Below are positions 1-7,686 of a DNA stretch of 64,000 nucleotides, piece by piece (position 1 is the first letter of the stretch; every line of letters starts with the position of its first letter). The translations under genes were made by a program, and so were the position numbers. Source of the DNA: JARRQJ01 sp963810615 (GTDB lineage: Bacteria; Pseudomonadota; Gammaproteobacteria; DRLM01); NCBI GenBank assembly GCA_963810615.1, contig CAWEOA010000008.1:248001-312000 (forward strand), given 5' to 3'. Under the pieces are notes generated by a model. That model was not told the origin of the DNA and did not search any database. It saw only the letters and a program-made list of their open reading frames with translations.

Positions 1-53
1 AGACCTTCATGTGCATCCACGGCGTGAGTTCCTTGGCTGAGAGGGTAATGCTG

Positions 54-80
54 GACCGGAGCATTTATGCATCTCCGGTC
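54..80. other. Perfect 8-bp inverted repeat (hairpin)
   Basis: GACCGGAG at 54-61 pairs exactly with CTCCGGTC at 73-80 across an 11-nt loop. No clear T-run follows on either strand, so it may be a weak terminator of a gene lying left of the window. No gene is recognisable in bases 1-154. Confidence 0.4.
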
Positions 81-154
81 TCCTCTTGTAACGGCTGATT
101 CGGGTCGGAGTTCAGTGCAAATATTTAGAGATAAATTAGATCATTCTCAAACCT

Positions 155-448
155 TTAGCGCGTCAGGCCGGCCGGTGCCCGCAGCTTGACGGCGCTGTCG
201 CCCTCGATCATGCCGATGATATTGGTCCTGACGGGGCCGATGTCGCAAAAGGAGAGGATATTGCGTTCCAGGTTCTTCAGGCTGTGAGCGCGAAAATACC
301 GGCGGTAAAAGAATGCCGGAATGCCGATGGTGACGCCGGAAAATGATTGCTTAATCACGTCCTCGCCCAGCAGCGCTGAATAGAATTTAACGGCACGATG
401 GAGATTGCCGGCGGCAATGTCCACCCACACGATTTGATTGTTCATCAT
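155..448 (-). pseudogene. Degenerate VOC (glyoxalase/bleomycin-resistance fold) protein
   Basis: The 97-residue frame begins like a VOC-fold protein (residues 4-42: VWVDI, then LHRAVKFYSALLG) and ends like the last strand of the same fold (GMIEGDSAVKLRAPAG, resembling the usual EDSEGNRIxLHAP end). The middle part between about residues 43 and 70 does not resemble the family, and the protein is shorter than the usual 115-130 residues. I infer an internal deletion or compensating frameshifts. GGGGAG sits just before the first of two adjacent ATG codons. The reading frame is still open, so a shortened product is possible, but function is doubtful. Confidence 0.5.
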
Positions 449-643
449 GCTCCCCTTCGCGCCTGGGTAAGAGAACGGACGCGCGATGCGTCATCGCCGT
501 CACCGTTGGAAGTATAGGCCGCGCCGCCGGTCCGTGCCGCCTGGATGCTCGATACGTTACACTATGTGCATGCTTGGAGCCGCATGCCGCGATAAGTGTC
601 GCGTGGCACGTGGAACGATTAACCTGGTAAGAGGGAAGTAAAT

Positions 644-1126
644 ATGCCTTCATTCGATGTGGTTTCGGAAGTTGATATGCACGAGGTGACCAACGCCGTG
701 GATCAAGCCAACCGCGAAGTCACCACCCGCTTTGATTTCAAGGGCAGCGACGCCAAGTTCGAACGCAACGAGGCGGTGATCAACATGTCGGCCCAGGTGG
801 ATTTTCAGCTCAAGCAGATGCTGGATATCTTAAAAGACAAACTGGCGCGCCGTGGCGTGGACATCGGCTGCCTTGAGGTCAAGGACCCGGAGATCGCCCT
901 GAATCAGGCGCGGCAGATGGTAACCCTGCGCCAGGGCTTGAGCGGCGCCCTGGCCAGGGACATCGTCAAGCGCATCAAGGACGCCAAGCTCAAGGTGCAG
1001 GCCGCCATTCAGGGCGACAAGGTGCGGGTAACGGGCAAGAAGCGCGACGATCTGCAGGAGGTCATCGCCATGCTGCGTAAAGAGAAGCTGGAACTGCCGC
1101 TGCAATACAATAATTTTCGCGATTGA
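644..1126 (+). CDS. yajQ: YajQ family nucleotide-binding protein
   Basis: This 160-residue protein matches YajQ over its whole length. It starts MPSFDVVSEVD, contains TTRFDFKGSDA near residues 28-38 and ends LPLQYNNFRD, all hallmarks of the family. The fold is two ferredoxin-like halves that bind nucleotides, and homologues in Xanthomonas and Pseudomonas bind cyclic di-GMP and act as cytosolic effectors. The start is fixed by the conserved N-terminus and an upstream AGAGGGAAG. It stands alone, followed by a repeat-rich intergenic region. Confidence 0.95.
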   Translation: MPSFDVVSEVDMHEVTNAVDQANREVTTRFDFKGSDAKFERNEAVINMSAQVDFQLKQMLDILKDKLARRGVDIGCLEVKDPEIALNQARQMVTLRQGLSGALARDIVKRIKDAKLKVQAAIQGDKVRVTGKKRDDLQEVIAMLRKEKLELPLQYNNFRD

Positions 1127-1189
1127 GTCGCGCCGTTAATTAAACCGCCCTTGCGCGGCGATCACTGTTGAGGTCATGGAGATTTCAAG

Positions 1190-1372
1190 CACCCCATCCC
1201 CACCCCGGCCCTCCCCTTGAAGGGGAGGGTGACGAGGACGAGTACTAAGTGCGATGGCCAAGCTGAGTGTAGGTTTACTGTTCGTATTTAGTCCCTATTC
1301 TTCCATCCAAGTACCCTTGTATTAGTAGGTTCCTTCCCCCTCAGGGGGAAGGACAGGATGGGGGTGGGGTAC
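1190..1372. repeat. Pair of palindromic GC-rich repeats in inverted orientation
   Basis: The left unit (1190-1229) is a C-rich tract followed by the palindrome CCCTCCCC-TTGAA-GGGGAGGG. The right unit (1332-1372) is CCTTCCCCCTCAGGGGGAAGG followed by a G-rich tract that is close to the reverse complement of the left C-rich tract. The two units thus face each other about 100 bp apart, like a BIME-type REP pair. The rest of the 410-bp gap between yajQ and the kelch gene shows no gene. Similar palindromes occur at 1491, 2916 and 18282. Confidence 0.6.
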
Positions 1373-1490
1373 ACGGATTACTTGGCATTTCACGCTTTCC
1401 TCATCCGCGTCTTGGCTGCCCACCCAGGGTGCAAAATACATTGCACCCGTTCGGCGGGGAAAAGGTCCTCTGGATCTTTATTGTTTCCGC

Positions 1491-1513
1491 CTCACCCCCT
1501 CGAAGGGGAGGTC
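1491..1513. repeat. Third copy of the C-rich palindromic repeat
   Basis: The stretch CTCACCCCCTCGAAGGGGAGG holds the palindrome CCCC-TCGA-AGGGG and lies just downstream of the kelch gene stop. It belongs to the same family as the repeats at 1190-1372 and could also act as a weak hairpin for the minus-strand gene ending at 1537. Confidence 0.4.
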
Positions 1514-1536
1514 GTATAATCGGACAGCGTCACTAG

Positions 1537-2982
1537 TTATGGCGCCGAAGTCTTCTCCAGATTCCCCACGAAGCGGATGGCTTCGAAGCGGCGTTTCAGA
1601 TGCTTGCTGTAGAAGTCATGCATCCAGATGCCGTCGCTGTAGCGGATGCGGTTGCCGGCGTGGATATCCTGGTGGGATGCGGCCAGCCATTCCGAGCCGG
1701 TGTCGGTGTGCACCTGTAGATAGATGTAGATGCCGCCGTCTATAGCCTTGAGCACCGTGCCGTGATTGGGCAGATCCACGCGGGTGGCGGGTTGCATGCT
1801 ATCGTCATCGGCGGCCGCGTCGGCAATGCCGGGCGAGATCAGGGCGCCGTCTTTGTCGAGGCGGGTGATGAACACATTGTCGAAATAGCCCTGCGGATTG
1901 GTGCCGCCGATCACATACAGCCAATCGCCGTGCACGATCGTACCGAAATCGGCCAGCGGCGCGGGCAGCGGCGCGATCTTGCGCCAGGCGCTCAGCGAAC
2001 CGTCGGCCTGGATGCGGCTTTCTTCGATCACATCCAGATAAGTGGCGCCGTTCATGCCGCCCAGGGCGTAGAGCTCATCGCCGTGGGTCGCGGCGGCCAG
2101 GGCGTAACGGCCCTTTTGCATTGCGGCGGTGGCGCGCCAGGTCGTAATGTTGCGCTTGCCGTCCAGCTTGGCGAATTCGGCGGCGGCCTCGCCGTTACCG
2201 CCCTGTTGAGCGTGACCGCCAAGAATATAAAGGTGGTCCCGGGTCTCGGCGACGGCGTGGATGTAGCGGGGCATGGTGAGTTTGGCGTCCAGCAGTTGCC
2301 AGGGGCCGAGACTGCCGTCGGCATTGAAGCGCGCCCGTTCCACGGAATCGAACAAGGTGCCGCCGAAGCCGCCGATGGCGTACAGATAATCACCCTCCGT
2401 TACCACCTTGGCGCAGCGTCGCGGGAAATTCAGCAGCTCGGTTTCCTTGCTCCAGGGTCCCAAACTGCCGTCGGCGCGGATGGCGGCGCGTTCCACGCTG
2501 CGCAGCAGGTGATGACCGCTGGGGCCGTTGCCGCCGCCCACCGCATAGATAAAGCCCTTATGCGCGGCGACGCCGAAGAAGGCCCGCTCCTCGTTGAGCG
2601 CACTGCCCGGCTGCCAGTCGCTGAGGGAACCGTCGCCGTGGATGGCGCTGTACTCGCTGGTGCCCAGGAAATGCACGCCGTCGATGCCGCCGATGGCGTA
2701 GATGAGACTGTTGACCTCGACGATCCCGGCGCCGGAGCGCGGCGACAGCAGCGGCGAGGTTTGCTGCCAGGGAGATGGCGATTCACTTGCGGCAGACGCG
2801 ATGTGGGTTACCGCCATGAGTATGCAGATCAAGAAAGACGACAGAGTGCGTCTAGTGAGTCTTTGAGCTGCATGCGCATGTAATGTGAATCTTGAAGATC
2901 GAAGATCACTCTTAATCCCCTCTCCCTGAGGGAGAAGGAGCTTTGCATTCTTGATTATTGGCTTCTCGATAGCATACCGCAT
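1537..2982 (-). CDS. Kelch-type beta-propeller exported protein
   Basis: The protein carries at least six repeats with the kelch hallmark of a double glycine after hydrophobic residues (YAIGG, YAVGG, YAIGG, YILGG, YALGG, YVIGG), each about 50 residues apart. Each is followed by a GDGSL/ADGSLxxW segment, so it should fold as a beta-propeller. A signal peptide (SSFLICILMAVTHIASA) is visible, but it begins about 45 residues after the first possible Met. That Met overlaps the stop of the upstream DUF255 gene (TAATG), suggesting translational coupling. The extra N-terminal segment includes LLLPQGEG, encoded by a copy of the palindromic repeat. The true start may be internal. No enzyme activity can be assigned; binding or scaffolding in the periplasm is an inference. 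Confidence 0.75.
   Translation of the reverse strand: MRYAIEKPIIKNAKLLLPQGEGIKSDLRSSRFTLHAHAAQRLTRRTLSSFLICILMAVTHIASAASESPSPWQQTSPLLSPRSGAGIVEVNSLIYAIGGIDGVHFLGTSEYSAIHGDGSLSDWQPGSALNEERAFFGVAAHKGFIYAVGGGNGPSGHHLLRSVERAAIRADGSLGPWSKETELLNFPRRCAKVVTEGDYLYAIGGFGGTLFDSVERARFNADGSLGPWQLLDAKLTMPRYIHAVAETRDHLYILGGHAQQGGNGEAAAEFAKLDGKRNITTWRATAAMQKGRYALAAATHGDELYALGGMNGATYLDVIEESRIQADGSLSAWRKIAPLPAPLADFGTIVHGDWLYVIGGTNPQGYFDNVFITRLDKDGALISPGIADAAADDDSMQPATRVDLPNHGTVLKAIDGGIYIYLQVHTDTGSEWLAASHQDIHAGNRIRYSDGIWMHDFYSKHLKRRFEAIRFVGNLEKTSAP
2916..2940. repeat. Palindromic repeat inside the 5' end of the kelch gene
   Basis: CTCCC-TGA-GGGAG at 2922-2934, with flanking C- and G-rich bases, matches the repeat family at 1190-1372. 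It is read in frame as part of the N-terminal extension ahead of the signal peptide of the kelch protein. Confidence 0.45.
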
Positions 2983-5048
2983 TAAACACTTACCTCGGTT
3001 TCAATAAGATGGCTTTCCAATTCATCCAGTGCGCTGATCGGTTCGGAACAGCTGGTGCCGCTGCACACATAGGCGCTGATCTCGCCGCGCGGTATGCAAT
3101 GCGCCAGGGTGCCGCGCAGTTCGGTGGCATCGTTGGGGATGGCGAGCGCGATGCGCCGCGGCGCGTAATGATAGTTGAGGCGCGCCTGCCATTCCTTGAG
3201 CGCGGCCGGCTCGCCGCGCACCACGATGAGTTGCGGTGGATAGAGCTGATCTTCCAGCGCGGACAACAGGGCGTCGTGGGCGTAGGGTAGATTGGTCACC
3301 GCGCTCCACGCGGCGCGCAGGGTGCGTTCCGCCGCATCCAGATAACGGGGCTCGCCCAGAATATGGCCCAAACGACCCAGGACCGTGGCGGCGATACCGT
3401 TGCCGGAGGGCGTGGCCTCGTCGGTCAGGGGCTTGGGGCGATGGATCAATTCCTCGTGATCGTCGGCGGTGAAAAAGAAGCCGCCGTTATGCTGATCCTG
3501 GAAGTGGGCGAGTATCGCCTCGGCCAATTCCACGGCGAAGTCCAGATCGCCGTCGCGCCAGCGCGCCTGCAGCAGGGCGAGGATGCCGTCCATGAGGAAC
3601 ACGTAATCGTCGAGATAGGCGGGGAAGCGCGCCCGGCCGTCCTTGTACACCGCGCGCAAGCGACCGTCATGCCAGAGATTGCTGCGGATGAAATCCAGGG
3701 CCCGTTCCGCCGAGGCCAGATACGCCGGCGCGTCGAGCACGCCGCCGGCGACGGCCATGCCCTTGATCATCAGTCCGTTCCAACTGGTAATGATCTTCTC
3801 GTCGCGCCCGGGATGCACCCGCTCCTGGCGGATATCGAACAACAGGCGGCGTACGCCGTCGAGGCGTTCCTGCACCGCGTCTACGGAGATGGAAAACTCC
3901 TGGGCCAGTTCGCTCAGGTCGTGGAAGACATGCAGATGCCACTGATGTTCGAAATTGGGGGTGCTGTCCAGGCCGTAGCGGCGCGCGAACAGCGCAAAGT
4001 CTTCTTCATCCACGACGGATCTAATTTCTTCCCGGCTCCAGGCGTAGAACTTGCCTTCTTCGCCTTCCGAGTCCGCATCCAGGGTGGCGTAGTAGCCGCC
4101 TTCCGGCGATTGCATCTCGCGCATCACCCACTCGGCGGTCTCGCCGGCCACGCGCCGGAACAGCTCATCGCCGCTGATCTGCCAGGACTGGGCGGCGAGG
4201 GCCAGCAGCGGGCCGTTGTCGTAGAGCATCTTTTCAAAGTGCGGGATCATCCACTGCTCGTCCACCGAGTAGCGGCAAAAGCCGCCGCCCAGCTGATCGT
4301 AGATGCCGCCGTCGGCCATCTTGATCAGCGTGGTGCGCGCCATGTCCAGTGCGCCGTGATCCGGGTTACCCGCTACGGCTGTGGTGGCCCAATGGTGCAG
4401 CAGACGCTCGATGTGAGTGGGATGGGGAAATTTCGGCGCACTGCCGAAGCCGCCGTTGACGCTGTCATAACTGGTGGACAGTTGATTGCGCGCCACGTCC
4501 AGAGGCACGGCATCGAAGGGCGAGGCGTCGGTGGTGGTAGTGCTTATCTGCTGCAGGATCTGCAACAGGCGGCCGTGCTGTTCGGTGATGTCGGTGCGCT
4601 GATGGCGATAAAAATCGGCCACCTGCTGTAGCACCTCGGTGAAGGACGGCATGCCGTAGCGCGGCGACTTGGGAAAATAGGTGCCGGCAAAATAGGGCAC
4701 CAGGTCCTGCGGCGTCAGGAACACCGTCAAGGGCCAGCCGCCGCCGCGCCCGGTGAGGATCTGGTGGGCGAGCTGATAGATCTTATCCAGATCGGGGCGC
4801 TCTTCCCGGTCCACCTTGATATTGACGAACAAGTCGTTCATCACCGCCGCCGTGGCCGGGTCCTCGAAGGATTCATGGGCCATGACATGGCACCAGTGGC
4901 AGGCGGAATAGCCGATGGACAGCAGGATCGGCTTGTCATCGCGCCGCGCCTCCTCCAGGGCCGCCGCGTTCCACGGCCGCCACGCCACCGGATTGTCGGC
5001 GTGTTGTAATAAATAGGGACTGGTTTCCTGGGCGAGCAGGTTGCTCAT
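2982..5048 (-). CDS. Thioredoxin-domain DUF255 protein (YyaL/SPATA20 family)
   Basis: The 688-residue protein opens with the family signature NLLAQETSPYLLQHADNPV. It has a thioredoxin-like domain with a CHWCHVM motif (Cys50 and Cys53). The long C-terminal part has (alpha/alpha)6-barrel features such as GGGFCRYSVDEQWMIPHFEKMLYDN and HNGGFFFTADD, as in N-acyl-glucosamine epimerase-like folds. Length and architecture are those of full YyaL/SPATA20 members, whose function is not established. It is cytosolic by the lack of a signal peptide. The stop overlaps the start of the kelch gene, so the two are probably one transcript. Confidence 0.9.
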   Translation of the reverse strand: MSNLLAQETSPYLLQHADNPVAWRPWNAAALEEARRDDKPILLSIGYSACHWCHVMAHESFEDPATAAVMNDLFVNIKVDREERPDLDKIYQLAHQILTGRGGGWPLTVFLTPQDLVPYFAGTYFPKSPRYGMPSFTEVLQQVADFYRHQRTDITEQHGRLLQILQQISTTTTDASPFDAVPLDVARNQLSTSYDSVNGGFGSAPKFPHPTHIERLLHHWATTAVAGNPDHGALDMARTTLIKMADGGIYDQLGGGFCRYSVDEQWMIPHFEKMLYDNGPLLALAAQSWQISGDELFRRVAGETAEWVMREMQSPEGGYYATLDADSEGEEGKFYAWSREEIRSVVDEEDFALFARRYGLDSTPNFEHQWHLHVFHDLSELAQEFSISVDAVQERLDGVRRLLFDIRQERVHPGRDEKIITSWNGLMIKGMAVAGGVLDAPAYLASAERALDFIRSNLWHDGRLRAVYKDGRARFPAYLDDYVFLMDGILALLQARWRDGDLDFAVELAEAILAHFQDQHNGGFFFTADDHEELIHRPKPLTDEATPSGNGIAATVLGRLGHILGEPRYLDAAERTLRAAWSAVTNLPYAHDALLSALEDQLYPPQLIVVRGEPAALKEWQARLNYHYAPRRIALAIPNDATELRGTLAHCIPRGEISAYVCSGTSCSEPISALDELESHLIETEVSV

Positions 5049-5165
5049 GGGATATCCGCTGGGTTGGGGGAGTGGGCAGTATAGCGTTAAGCGGGCGGGT
5101 ATTCAGCCCTTACCTAAAGATCTAGATTGCTGTTGCCAGTCTAATGTGTCCGTCCGGCCAATCCA

Positions 5166-6152
5166 TCACCTAGCTGGCAATTGATCCAGTGGGCTGAATA
5201 CCCCGCGTCCACCACGATTTAGGACGTGGGTATAGACCATGGTCGTCGACACATCGGCATGGCCCAATAGTTCTTGCACGGTGCGGATGTCGTAACCGGA
5301 TTTGAGTAGGTGCGTGGCGAAACTGTGACGCAGGCAATGGCTAGTGACGGGCTTGGCGATATTGGCTGCGTTGGCGGCCTTCTTGATCGCCCGCTGCAAT
5401 GCCTGCTCATGGGTATGATGACGCCGCCTGATGCCGGAACGTGGATCGACGGATAGGTCACGCGCGGGAAAGACCCACTGCCAAGGCCATTCCTTGCCAG
5501 CATTGGGATATTTTTTGGATAAGGCATCCGGCATATAAACGCCAGGGAGGTTCTTCCTGCGGTCGTCTGAGAAAAGCATGCGGACCCTGTGTAAATGATC
5601 ATGCATCGGTGCAATGAGTAACTCGGGCAATAACGTAATTCGATCCTTCCCGCCTTTGCCGTCCCGGATCATGATCTCGTGGTGATCGAAGTCGACATCC
5701 TTAATCCGCAGTCGCACGCATTCCATCAAGCGCATCCCGCTACCATACATCAGGCGTGCCATCAAAGCATGTGTCCCCTGGAGGCGGCTCATCAGTCGAT
5801 TGACTTCGTCACGGCTCAGAACCACAGGCAGTCGCCTGGGCTTTTTTGCACGTTCGATGGAGGTCAACCAAGGAAGTTCAAATCCCAGAATCTCCTTATA
5901 CAGAAACAATAAAGCCGCCAAGGCTTGATTCTGCGTAGCGGCTGCGACATTTCCGTGTACGGCGAGATGGCTGAGAAAGGCTGTTACCTCATCGGCGCCC
6001 ATTTCCCTGGGGTGACGTTTATGATGAAAGAGGATGTAGCGCTTGATCCAGCCGAGGTAGGCCTCCTCGGTGCGCCGGCTATAACGCCGTGTGCGCATAA
6101 CGGTGCGAATTTCATCAAGCAATTTAGGTCGTTGTTGAGTGGTAGCGCTCAT
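5166..6152 (-). CDS. intI: Integron integrase (tyrosine recombinase)
   Basis: This full-length 328-residue tyrosine recombinase has all catalytic residues: Arg141 (GSGMRLMECVRLR), Lys169 (GKGGKD), His272 and Arg275 (HCLRHSF), His298 (LLGHADV) and Tyr307. Between patches II and III it carries the integron-specific insert (MPDALSKKYPNAGKEWPWQW, residues 208-227) that distinguishes IntI from XerC/D. It should recombine attI x attC and attC x attC sites. The start at 6152 is chosen because TTGGAGG lies 7 nt upstream. The gene is divergent from the cassettes, the standard integron arrangement. No disruption is visible, so it may be active. Confidence 0.96.
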   Translation of the reverse strand: MSATTQQRPKLLDEIRTVMRTRRYSRRTEEAYLGWIKRYILFHHKRHPREMGADEVTAFLSHLAVHGNVAAATQNQALAALLFLYKEILGFELPWLTSIERAKKPRRLPVVLSRDEVNRLMSRLQGTHALMARLMYGSGMRLMECVRLRIKDVDFDHHEIMIRDGKGGKDRITLLPELLIAPMHDHLHRVRMLFSDDRRKNLPGVYMPDALSKKYPNAGKEWPWQWVFPARDLSVDPRSGIRRRHHTHEQALQRAIKKAANAANIAKPVTSHCLRHSFATHLLKSGYDIRTVQELLGHADVSTTMVYTHVLNRGGRGVFSPLDQLPAR

Positions 6153-6200
6153 CCATGAGCCTCCAAGATAATAAAACGCCGCGTTTGTCGATACCATACA

Positions 6201-6229
6201 TATATAGAACAAAGACTTGAAATTGACAA
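6201..6229 (-). promoter_or_regulatory. Candidate promoter of intI
   Basis: On the minus strand TTGTCA (6229-6224) is separated by exactly 17 bp from TATATA (6206-6201), a good sigma70 pair about 50 bp upstream of the intI start. It overlaps the -35 of the cassette promoter on the other strand. I could not find a convincing LexA box here. Confidence 0.55.
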
Positions 6230-6251
6230 GCCAGATTATGCGGCGTAGGTT
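6223..6251 (+). promoter_or_regulatory. Candidate cassette promoter Pc
   Basis: A consensus -35 TTGACA (6223-6228) is followed after 17 bp by TAGGTT (6246-6251) as a weak -10. It points into attI and the cassette array and lies between intI and attI, the place expected for a Pc promoter. Expression of cassettes from it is an inference. Confidence 0.5.
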
Positions 6252-6294
6252 TTCGTGTTAGGTGGCACTTTCGCCACCTAATTAATAGTTAGAT
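6252..6294 (+). other. attI recombination site region with hairpin
   Basis: The crossover box GTTAGAT (6288-6294) marks the junction of the platform with the first cassette, and the same box precedes the second copy of that cassette at 10465. Just upstream lies a perfect 9-bp inverted repeat, TTAGGTGGC (6258-6266) and GCCACCTAA (6273-6281), with a 6-nt loop. The exact extent of attI cannot be set from sequence alone. Confidence 0.6.
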
Positions 6295-6325
6295 GAACAC
6301 AAAAGATAAGAGAACCCTACATTGA
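6293..6325 (+). CDS. Ten-codon leader ORF overlapping the cassette 1 start
   Basis: ATG at 6293 opens a 10-codon frame (MNTKDKRTLH) whose TGA stop (6323-6325) overlaps the TTG start of the cassette gene at 6322. This is the geometry of translational coupling and recalls ORF-11 in attI1 of class 1 integrons, which boosts translation of the first cassette. Here it lies inside the cassette and so travels with it. No strong ribosome site precedes it. Confidence 0.35.
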   Translation: MNTKDKRTLH

Positions 6326-6606
6326 TTGGCGACTTGCTGTTTCAATTTTTTGTTGAGGTTGTCCTTTATGGCATTTGTTATGGCGCGGGTGCGATAGTAT
6401 TGGTTGCCGTAACAGCGGGTCGGTTGAAGCCTGGACGGGAGAACAAAGAAGATAATCTGGATCGACTTATTCGGGAAGGAGATTATCTGTACACCCTGGA
6501 TGGTGTGCGCTTTTTATATTCGCGGTGGGTAATCTTGCTCGGTGTGGCGGTATGGGTGGTGGTCCTTCTCGGGCTTTTTGCGCTTAAAGGAGTAGGAGTC
6601 ATATAG
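6322..6606 (+). CDS. Cassette 1: small two-helix membrane protein (copy A)
   Basis: A 94-residue protein starting at TTG with a weak AAGAG upstream. It has a first membrane helix at about residues 5-30, a charged middle (PGRENKEDNLDRLIREGD) and a second helix at about 68-92. No family is recognised. It sits first in the array, directly behind the candidate Pc, so it should be the best expressed cassette. The encoded protein is identical to that at 10499-10783, and the surrounding 412-bp cassette reads as the same sequence in both places. No ATG is available in frame near the start. Confidence 0.7.
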   Translation: MIGDLLFQFFVEVVLYGICYGAGAIVLVAVTAGRLKPGRENKEDNLDRLIREGDYLYTLDGVRFLYSRWVILLGVAVWVVVLLGLFALKGVGVI

Positions 6607-6628
6607 CGAAGGGGCAGAAGTTCATGTC

Positions 6629-6706
6629 ATCTAACAATTCAATCAAGTCATTCGCTTCGCTCATTGCGACGCCGCTACGCGGCGCGCCTTATTGTGGCCG
6701 TTAGGC
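6629..6706 (+). repeat. attC site of cassette 1
   Basis: R'' box ATCTAAC (6629-6635) and R' box GTTAGGC (6700-6706) bound a 78-bp imperfect palindrome with GCGACGCCGC/GCGGCGCGCC in the arms. It matches the attC at 10806 and resembles the one at 9634. Confidence 0.85.
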
Positions 6707-6718
6707 GGCATACGAATT

Positions 6719-7096
6719 ATGCCCACAAAGCGTGTATTGATCATTTCACTTTCTATTTTTGTCATTGTTGCTATAGCAACCTGGATAGCTTCGTATTCTC
6801 TTTTCAGGTCGGAAGAAAGTATTCGCCAATCACTACTCAAACAAACTCCTCTAGGGACAAGTTCGACAGAAGTGCGTGTGTTCGTTAAAAAACGCGGCTG
6901 GCTTGTTACGAATTATGTTGGAAACTCTGGCTTCGTCAAACAAGAATCGGGCAGACCGAACGAAGTGGTTGGCGTTTCCTCAATTGAAGGAAACCTTGGT
7001 GATTATTGGATTATGAATATCACCGCGTATTGGGGGTTTGATGAAAATAATCGTTTAATAGATGTTTGGGTATGGAGGACTTTTGATGCGCCATGA
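6719..7096 (+). CDS. Cassette 2: membrane-anchored hypothetical protein
   Basis: A 125-residue protein starting at the first ATG after the attC boundary. It has one N-terminal membrane helix (residues 5-28, IISLSIFVIVAIATWIASY) with a short positively charged start, then a mainly soluble region of about 95 residues with TSSTEVRVFVKKRGW and a C-terminal WGFDENNRLIDVWVWR. The soluble part looks like a small beta-rich domain outside the membrane, which is inference. No named family was recognised. The longer frame from 6692 begins inside the upstream attC and is unlikely to be used. Confidence 0.65.
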   Translation: MPTKRVLIISLSIFVIVAIATWIASYSLFRSEESIRQSLLKQTPLGTSSTEVRVFVKKRGWLVTNYVGNSGFVKQESGRPNEVVGVSSIEGNLGDYWIMNITAYWGFDENNRLIDVWVWRTFDAP

Positions 7097-7123
7097 CTAC
7101 ACCCCTCCTGGTAACGGTTTCCC

Positions 7124-7189
7124 GCCTAACCAGGCAATTCAACACGGACGCGGCAAAAAGCGCCGCGCCTGTTAATTGCTACGTTATCT
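7124..7189 (+). repeat. attC site of cassette 2
   Basis: R'' box GCCTAAC (7124-7130) and R' box GTTATCT (7183-7189) enclose a 66-bp palindrome with GGACGCGGC and GCGCCGCGCC arms. Confidence 0.8.
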
Positions 7190-7195
7190 TTCAAG

Positions 7196-7612
7196 ATGAA
7201 ACGAATTAAACGAATATTACTTGTCTTTTTGGGTGTTTTTTTTCTTGTGACAGCTCCTTGGGTGATATGGTCCTTGGTTAAAACATATTTCTTAAACGAT
7301 CCTGATATGAAATTTGGTGCTGTTGGTGGCATTTTTTTTACTATGTTTTTTGCTGGCATTGCGGGTCTTGTTTCTGCATTTTGCTCAGTTGTTTCTAATT
7401 TATTTGTTGATAGAACTCAAAAGGAAAGTGTTTTTCCAGTTTTCGAGGTTTTGTTTGCCGGGGCATTTCTGTCATTATTAACTCTAAAAATACCAACATT
7501 GCCAATACTGCCTTGGGTAAATGAAATCTCCGGTTTAATTATTAGCTGGTCAATAATATCTTTTGGGGTAGCTTTACCTGTTTTTTTATTTTTAAAGAGG
7601 TTTAAAAGATAA
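7196..7612 (+). CDS. Cassette 3: multi-pass membrane protein of unknown function
   Basis: A 138-residue hydrophobic protein with about four predicted membrane segments: residues 5-28, 42-66, 84-98 and 108-132. It begins MKRIKRILL and ends LKRFKR, so both ends are positively charged and probably cytoplasmic. The DNA is very T-rich (runs of T at 7236-7244 and 7330-7338), much unlike the GC-rich backbone, which points to a foreign source. No homologous family was recognised. The stop codon overlaps the attC R'' box. Confidence 0.65.
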   Translation: MKRIKRILLVFLGVFFLVTAPWVIWSLVKTYFLNDPDMKFGAVGGIFFTMFFAGIAGLVSAFCSVVSNLFVDRTQKESVFPVFEVLFAGAFLSLLTLKIPTLPILPWVNEISGLIISWSIISFGVALPVFLFLKRFKR

Positions 7613-7667
7613 CCATCTGCTCATAGGGACGCGGAAAAGCGCCGCGCCCCATAGCAGCACGTTATAT
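7607..7667 (+). repeat. attC site of cassette 3
   Basis: R'' box AGATAAC (7607-7613, overlapping the gene stop) and R' box GTTATAT (7661-7667) flank a 61-bp palindrome with GGGACGCGG and CCGCGCCCC arms. Confidence 0.8.
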
Positions 7668-7686
7668 TTCAAGGAGAGGTTAGAGT

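Noticed and set aside
1762..2883. Long plus-strand frame opposite the kelch gene
   Set aside because: It is a shadow of the kelch gene: low-complexity GA/VG-rich composition and no family features, while the minus strand has clear repeats and a signal peptide.
3363..4631. 422-codon plus-strand frame opposite the DUF255 gene
   Set aside because: Antisense shadow without domain features; the opposite strand encodes a full DUF255 protein.
5166..6152. XerC/XerD or phage integrase as identity of the recombinase
   Set aside because: The IntI-specific insert between patches II and III and the adjacent attI/attC array identify it as an integron integrase.
6153..6300. LexA box in the intI promoter region
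   Set aside because: TTGTTCTATATATGTAT shows some similarity, but no CTGT-N8-ACAG match could be placed, so SOS control is not claimed.
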